NCBI RefSeq assembly: GCF_034377145.1
Contig: NZ_CP139707.1
Location: 2,740,501 to 2,804,500 of the forward strand
Direction: 5' to 3'
DNA length: 64,000 bases
From: Sulfitobacter sp. OXR-159
GTDB lineage: Bacteria; Pseudomonadota; Alphaproteobacteria; Rhodobacterales; Rhodobacteraceae
Part shown: positions 59,122 to 64,000 of the stretch, piece after piece
Numbering within the stretch: the stretch's first letter is position 1
Layout of the letters: each line of letters begins with the position of its first letter
Program-made: the position numbers and the translations under genes
Notes under the pieces: generated by a model
The model's input: the letters and a program-made list of their open reading frames with translations, nothing else
Told to the model about the DNA's origin: nothing
Databases searched by the model: none

Positions 59122-61434
59122 TCAGCTTTCCAGCGCCGCGAGGACCGCATCAGCGGTGATCGGCAGATGCCGTACCCGCGCCCCGGTGGCGTTGAAGATC
59201 GCGTTGGCAACCGCCGGCGCGATGACCGTGGTGCCCGGCTCGCCGAGACCGACGGGCGCTTCCGTGCTCTCGACAAAGGCCACTTCGATGTCCGGCACAT
59301 CAACCATCCGCAATGGCGTATAAGACCCGAGGTTGAGATCAACGACATTGCCGTCTTCGATCCGCGTGCCCTCATGCAGTGCCATGGACAGGCCCCAGAG
59401 CGCCGCGCCTTCGCATTGCGCGCGTGCCCCATCGGGGTCGACCACGGTGCCACAATCGAAGGCCAGCCACATCTTCTCGACAGCGACCTCGCCCGTTTCG
59501 GCATCCACCGCCAGTTTGACCGCGGCTGCGGTCCAAGTTGGCATGGTCCGCGACTGACCAAAGGTGGTGGCGATCCCGATTGCCGTGCCCTCGGGCAGGT
59601 CGGTCTTGCCGTAGCCTGACATCTCGGCCACGCGCTGCAAGACAGCCGCCTGACGCGACGCACCGCCCACCGCATTGGGCGCAGAGCCCGCGTTGATGCC
59701 TTCGGCCTTCAGGTGATCCAGACGGAACTGCAACGGATCGGCATCGACCTTATGCGCGGCCTCGTCCATGAAGCTTTCGACAGCAAAGTTGGTCCAGCCC
59801 GGCCCGACCGAGCGCAGCCAACCGGGACGGAAGGTCGCATTCGCCAGATCGTTGGAGATCGCCCGCACGCGGTGCGCGCCCACGCTGTACCAGTGATCCG
59901 CACCGTCGATGGCAAAGGGATCATAGGGTTCTTCGTTGACGCCTTTGGGCATGAAGCCCGGTGCCATCACCTGCGTCGGCCAACCGGCGGCGGCGTGGTG
60001 TTCCATCCCCGTGACGGCCTTGGCATCGTCAAACGCCATGCGCAGTTTCTGCACCGAAGGCGAGCGAATGCTGTCAAACTGAGCGTCTTCCTCGCGGGAG
60101 AAGACCAGTTTCACGGGCTTGCCGACAGCTTTGGAGGCCAGTGCGGCGGGCACGATATAGTCACCGTTCAACCGGCGGCCAAAGCCCCCGCCCAGCATGT
60201 AGCTGCGCATCACGATTTTATCGGCAGGTACCTCAAGCGCCGTGGACAGCGTCGGCAGGATCAGCGATTGCCACTGGTTGCCCGCGTGAGTTTCCCAGAC
60301 GCCATCGGCGTTCTGGAAGACGGTCGCGTTCACTGGCTCCATCTGGAAGTGCAGCACGGATTGCGTGGTGTACTCGGCCTCAAGCGTCTCGGTGGCGGCG
60401 TCGAAAACGGCGCTGGTCTCGGGCTGTTCGGTGTGCAGGATCGACCCGGCGTCGCTTCCGATCAACTCGCGCGAGCGGGCTTGGATATCGTCTTCGGAGA
60501 CATCGGCCGTCTCGCCTGCGGTCCAATCGACGCTGATCTCATAGGTGGCCATCCGCGCGGCGTGGAGCGTTTTGCCCAGCACCACAACCCAGCCCGGCAC
60601 GGTGCCCGACGGATCATCCAGCACGACAGTCTCAAGGTAGCCTTTGACCTCTTTCGCGGCGCTGTCATCGACTGAATTGACCTTGGAGCCATAGCGCGTC
60701 GGCGGCAGCATCGGCACGCCGTAGACCATGCCATCGACCTTGGCATCCAAGCCATAGATCGCCTGACCGGTGGTCTTCGTATCCAGATCAAGAGGATGCA
60801 CGTCTTGGCCCACAAGGCGCAGATCGGCATGGGGTTTCAACGGCAGGGCTGCCAATTCGTCTTCGGTAAAGCTCCGGTCGAGCCCTTCGGCTACCAGATC
60901 GCCGTAGCTGATGCTTTGCGTGCCATCGGTCACGGCACCGTCGCGTGCGGTCAGGCCAGAGGCATCAACGCCCCACTTGGCCGCCGCCGCTTCGATTAGC
61001 GCGGTACGGCCCGCAGCGCCTGCCTGACGGTAGACCGGCCAGCTTTGCCAGATCGACCAGCTGCCGCCGGTGACCATCAGGCCCCATTTCTCGGCTGAAT
61101 CCACATGGGTGATGTGCACATCTTCCCAAGCCACTTCCAGCTCATCCGCCAGAATACGCGCGATGGCGGTGCCGACGTGCTGGCCCATTTCGGCGCGGAT
61201 GATGTTGACGTTGACCTGACCGTCGGCGTCGATCCAATACCACATCGACGGCTCGAATGTCTGGCCGTTTGGCATGATCGGTGTGCCATCCGGCACGGCA
61301 GGGTTCATCGCGGCGTTCGACGCCTGTGGGAAGCCAAAGGCAACGCCCGCGGCGGTCATGGACACCAAAAAACCACGGCGGGTCATTTGCGATTGATTGT
61401 CGGAGCCTTTCAGGCGGGACATCAGATTAGCCAT
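59122..61434 (-). CDS. Molybdenum hydroxylase large subunit, isoquinoline 1-oxidoreductase beta type
   Basis: A 770-residue xanthine-dehydrogenase-family subunit that binds the molybdopterin cofactor. A twin-arginine signal ([18 protein letters not shown]) indicates export after folding. Family features are [60 protein letters not shown] and the C-terminal [29 protein letters not shown] with the catalytic Glu-type motif. It overlaps the iron-sulfur subunit gene by eight bases. The substrate, an aldehyde or N-heterocycle, is unknown. Confidence 0.88.
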   Translation of the reverse strand: MANLMSRLKGSDNQSQMTRRGFLVSMTAAGVAFGFPQASNAAMNPAVPDGTPIMPNGQTFEPSMWYWIDADGQVNVNIIRAEMGQHVGTAIARILADELEVAWEDVHITHVDSAEKWGLMVTGGSWSIWQSWPVYRQAGAAGRTALIEAAAAKWGVDASGLTARDGAVTDGTQSISYGDLVAEGLDRSFTEDELAALPLKPHADLRLVGQDVHPLDLDTKTTGQAIYGLDAKVDGMVYGVPMLPPTRYGSKVNSVDDSAAKEVKGYLETVVLDDPSGTVPGWVVVLGKTLHAARMATYEISVDWTAGETADVSEDDIQARSRELIGSDAGSILHTEQPETSAVFDAATETLEAEYTTQSVLHFQMEPVNATVFQNADGVWETHAGNQWQSLILPTLSTALEVPADKIVMRSYMLGGGFGRRLNGDYIVPAALASKAVGKPVKLVFSREEDAQFDSIRSPSVQKLRMAFDDAKAVTGMEHHAAAGWPTQVMAPGFMPKGVNEEPYDPFAIDGADHWYSVGAHRVRAISNDLANATFRPGWLRSVGPGWTNFAVESFMDEAAHKVDADPLQFRLDHLKAEGINAGSAPNAVGGASRQAAVLQRVAEMSGYGKTDLPEGTAIGIATTFGQSRTMPTWTAAAVKLAVDAETGEVAVEKMWLAFDCGTVVDPDGARAQCEGAALWGLSMALHEGTRIEDGNVVDLNLGSYTPLRMVDVPDIEVAFVESTEAPVGLGEPGTTVIAPAVANAIFNATGARVRHLPITADAVLAALES

Positions 61435-61897
61435 TGTCGGAACCTCCCATTGCGGTGGCGGCGTCGCGCACGGCTTGACGGATACGGGGGTAGGTCATGC
61501 AGCGGCAAAGGTTGCCGGTCATCACCGCGTCGATGTCTTCGTCACTGGGGTTCGGCGTGTCTTGCAACAGCGACGCCGCCTGCATGATCTGGCCCGACTG
61601 GCAGTAACCGCATTGCGGCACGCGCAGGTTGCGCCATGCTTCTTGAACGGGGTGCTTGCCCTCTTCGTCCAGCCCTTCGATCGTGGTGACCGACAGGCCC
61701 TCAACATCCGCCAGATAGGTGATGCAGGACCGTGTCGCCGTGCCGTCGATATGCACGGTGCAAGCGCCACAGGCGCCGATGCCACAGCCAAACTTGGTGC
61801 CGGTCAGACCGATTTCATCGCGGATAGCCCACAACAGGGGCATGTCCGGGTCTGCGTCGACAGAGATTTGCCGCCCGTTCAATTCGAATTTTATCAT
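61427..61897 (-). CDS. Molybdenum hydroxylase [2Fe-2S] small subunit
   Basis: A 156-residue electron-transfer subunit with two [2Fe-2S] sites. The plant-ferredoxin-like cluster uses [15 protein letters not shown] plus a later Cys in RSCIT. The second cluster uses CGYCQSGQ and GNLCRC. It pairs with the large subunit that follows, forming a two-subunit IorAB-type enzyme lacking the FAD subunit of xanthine dehydrogenases. The start is set at the Met of MIKFELNG; a longer open frame lacks family support. Confidence 0.92.
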   Translation of the reverse strand: MIKFELNGRQISVDADPDMPLLWAIRDEIGLTGTKFGCGIGACGACTVHIDGTATRSCITYLADVEGLSVTTIEGLDEEGKHPVQEAWRNLRVPQCGYCQSGQIMQAASLLQDTPNPSDEDIDAVMTGNLCRCMTYPRIRQAVRDAATAMGGSDNG

Positions 61898-62045
61898 GAA
61901 GTGGTGTCCCTTGGGGTATGCTTTGCCTGAGGGGAGCGCGCGTATAGCTGCCCTGATGTGAACGGTTGAACATAGTCCCAATGTCCTGAGATGACAGCGC
62001 AAGACTGCGCTGATCACGCGATTGTCAGATCACCCGCGCCGCCCC

Positions 62046-62813
62046 TTAGACGTGCTGCCCGCCGTTCACCTCAATCTCGGTTCCAGAGACATAAGAGCTT
62101 TCTTCGCTACACAGGAAATAGATCGCCCGCGCCACCTCATCCGGCTGGCCGAGGCGGCGCATGGGGATGTCGCGTACAATCTTGTCGGTGCCTTCGCTGA
62201 GGATTGCCGTCTCCACCTCGCCCGGTGCGATTGCGTTGACCCGCACGCCGAGGGGGCCGAAATCATGGGCCATCTCACGGGTCAGCGCAGCAAGCGCCGC
62301 CTTTGAAGTGGCATAGGCCGCCCCGGCGAAGGGATGCACCCGCGACCCGGCGATAGATGTGACATTCACCACCGATCCGCGCCCGGCAGACAGTTCATCC
62401 TGAAGCCCCCGCGCCAGCACCACGGAGGCAAAGAAGTTCACATGAAACACCTGTCCCCAGGTCCGCAAATCGGTGTCGAGCGTGCTGAGCCGCACGCCAT
62501 CTTCACCCTTTGGCGAAATGCCTGCATTGTTGACCAGCGCGTGCAGGGGGTTGCCGTTCAACAGCCGCTTGACCTGTGCGACGGCCTCTATCGTCTGGTT
62601 CGGATCGCTCAGATCGACCTGCACATGATCCTGCGCCCCACCGGGCCAAGGGCATTCGGGCGAGAACGCCTGCCGGGAACAGCCAATCACCCGCCAGCCC
62701 TTGCCCGCGAAAGCCTTGGCCGTGGCATGACCGATGCCCCGGCTCGCCCCCGTCAAAAGCAGCGTCTTTTGGTCGTGGTCCGCAGTATCCATCGCTTGAT
62801 CCAAATCTAGCAT
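62046..62813 (-). CDS. Short-chain dehydrogenase/reductase
   Basis: A 255-residue SDR enzyme. The cofactor motif is TGASRGIG, the structural motif NNAG, the catalytic Ser lies in VVNVTSIAGS and the YxxxK motif is YATSK. The C-terminal FLCSEESSYVSGTEIEVNGGQHV is typical of 3-oxoacyl-reductase-like SDRs. The substrate is unknown. A start seven codons further in is possible. It lies 18 bases after the ABC ATPase gene on the same strand and may belong to its operon. Confidence 0.88.
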   Translation of the reverse strand: MLDLDQAMDTADHDQKTLLLTGASRGIGHATAKAFAGKGWRVIGCSRQAFSPECPWPGGAQDHVQVDLSDPNQTIEAVAQVKRLLNGNPLHALVNNAGISPKGEDGVRLSTLDTDLRTWGQVFHVNFFASVVLARGLQDELSAGRGSVVNVTSIAGSRVHPFAGAAYATSKAALAALTREMAHDFGPLGVRVNAIAPGEVETAILSEGTDKIVRDIPMRRLGQPDEVARAIYFLCSEESSYVSGTEIEVNGGQHV

Positions 62814-62831
62814 AACGCCTGAAATAGCGCC

Positions 62832-64000
62832 CTAGTCGGCAGCCGCCAGCGCGCGTTCATAATCCTGCCCCGGAATAGCGTCGAGCAGGCTGCGCGTATA
62901 GGCGGTATCGGGATCGTGCAACACTTTGCTGACCGGCCCGGCTTCGACGATCTGGCCCTTTTGCATGACGATGATCCGGTCGCAGATCCGCGCCGCGACC
63001 CGCAGGTCGTGGGTGATAAAGAGCATCGACAGGTTCAGCCGGGTCTTCAACTCGGCCAGCAGATCAAGCACCTGCGCCTGAATGGACACGTCGAGCGCCG
63101 AGACGGCCTCATCCGCAATGATGATCGACGGCTCCAGCGCCAGCGCACGGGCAATGCCGATCCGCTGCCGCTGCCCGCCTGAAAACTCATGCGGGAAACG
63201 CTTCATCGCGCTTTCATCCAGCCCAACCAGTTCGAGCAATTCGCGCGCTTTGGCCTTGGCCTCTTTATCCGGCGTGCCATATGCGATCAGCCCTTCGGTG
63301 AGGATGCGCGACACGCGGGCGCGCGGGTTGAGCGACGAAAACGGGTCTTGAAAGATCATCTGCAACTTGCGCCGCTGCGCGCGCAATTCCGCGCCGGACA
63401 TATGGGCGATGTCGACATCATCCATCAGCACCCGCCCGCCATCTGGGTCCAGCAGACGCACCAGACAACGCCCAACGGTGGATTTGCCCGAACCGGACTC
63501 GCCGACGATGCCGATGGTTTCACCTGCGTAGAGCTCAAAGCTCACGTCCTGCACGGCTTTCACCACGCGGCGCTTGCCAAAGAGCGTGCCAGAGCCGGTC
63601 GAAAAGGTCTTTTGCAGCCCTTCGACCTTGAGCAGCGGCGCGCGCTCGACCTGCTCGGGCGCGTCGGTTTGGGTCAGCCGGGGAATCGCGTCGATCAGGG
63701 CGCGGGTATAGGGGTGCTGGGGTTTCAGCAGCACCTCCTGCGCGGGGCCAGCCTCAACGATCTCACCTTTTTTCATGACGATCACCCGGTCGGCGATATC
63801 GGCCACCACGCCAAAATCATGGGTGATGAAAATCACCGCCATGCCGCGCTTGCGCCGCAGGTCTTCTATCAGCTTGAGGATCTGCGCTTGGGTGGTCACA
63901 TCAAGCGCCGTGGTCGGCTCATCCGCGATGAGGATGTCAGGCTCGAGCGCCAAGGCCATCGCGATCATGACCCTTTGTCGCTGCCCCCCCGACAGCTGGA
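62832..64000 (-). CDS. Oligopeptide-type ABC transporter, double ATPase cassette, 5' end beyond window
   Basis: The C-terminal 389 or so residues of a fused DppD-DppF-like ATPase; the start lies to the right of the window. The first cassette enters at its signature (LSGGQRQR) and Walker B (ILIADEPTTALD). The second cassette is complete: Walker A GESGSGKST, signature FSGGQRQR, Walker B IIIADEAVSALD, and an oppDF-type C-terminal segment (VLHDPDTAYTRSLLDAIPG). Peptides, nickel or glutathione are possible substrates. Permease genes presumably lie upstream, outside the window. Confidence 0.9.
   Translation of the reverse strand, partial: QLSGGQRQRVMIAMALALEPDILIADEPTTALDVTTQAQILKLIEDLRRKRGMAVIFITHDFGVVADIADRVIVMKKGEIVEAGPAQEVLLKPQHPYTRALIDAIPRLTQTDAPEQVERAPLLKVEGLQKTFSTGSGTLFGKRRVVKAVQDVSFELYAGETIGIVGESGSGKSTVGRCLVRLLDPDGGRVLMDDVDIAHMSGAELRAQRRKLQMIFQDPFSSLNPRARVSRILTEGLIAYGTPDKEAKAKARELLELVGLDESAMKRFPHEFSGGQRQRIGIARALALEPSIIIADEAVSALDVSIQAQVLDLLAELKTRLNLSMLFITHDLRVAARICDRIIVMQKGQIVEAGPVSKVLHDPDTAYTRSLLDAIPGQDYERALAAAD

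Overview
The window looks like a chromosomal segment of an alphaproteobacterium of the order Rhodobacterales, most likely the Roseobacter group. The grounds are its high G+C content, a flagellin-flaF-flbT unit, a MucR/Ros-type regulator inside a large flagellar cluster, fused TRAP-TAXI transport genes and YehZYXW-type osmolyte transport genes. The genus cannot be fixed from the sequence. No tRNA, rRNA, CRISPR array or prophage was seen. Apart from the non-coding ends of an insertion sequence, no gene-free stretch exceeds about 300 bases.

Bases 1-25326 are a flagellar cluster. The left part encodes the basal body, motor switch and export proteins (fliF partial, fliH, fliN, fliP, fliG). Reading leftwards come a DUF1217 protein, flbT, flaF, the flagellin fliC, an FlgN-like protein, an FlgJ-type rod protein, flgI, flgL, flgK, flgE and a large secreted helical-repeat protein. 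Rightwards follow flgF, flgG, flgA, flgH and a FliL-like gene. Next are flgD, fliK and an unknown gene, then motB, mucR, an unknown gene for a C-terminally anchored membrane protein, and finally motA with two small coupled genes. A 9-base element, TTATTCTTG, recurs exactly or nearly so in several of the promoter gaps.

Bases 25500-48520 are metabolic and transport genes: a Tat-type peptidoglycan-binding-like protein, a MYG1 protein, a lipoprotein hydrolase and a GntR regulator divergent from a puuA-puuB-like pair. Then come a haloacid-dehalogenase-type hydrolase, a complete YehWXYZ/OsmF ABC importer, a tetR-RND efflux operon, an AEC carrier, a TRAP-TAXI transporter, a divergent oxidoreductase/LysR pair and a predicted outer-membrane barrel.

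Bases 48571-58877 hold the most interesting unit: a compact seven-gene leftward operon. In transcription order it encodes an Hpt protein, a BcsB-like periplasmic protein, a family 2 glycosyltransferase with an MshEN-like N-terminal region, a multi-pass ArnT/PMT-like membrane protein, a receiver protein with a degenerate GGDEF-like tail, a sensor histidine kinase and a single-domain receiver. It reads as an extracellular-polysaccharide synthesis machine packaged with its own phosphorelay. In this strain an IS110-family (IS1111-group) element of about 1385 bp splits the glycosyltransferase gene. Both junctions can be read, and removing the element restores a 631-codon frame.

Bases 59087-64000 carry a molybdenum hydroxylase pair (isoquinoline 1-oxidoreductase type), a short-chain dehydrogenase, and the start-truncated end of a double-cassette oligopeptide ABC ATPase.
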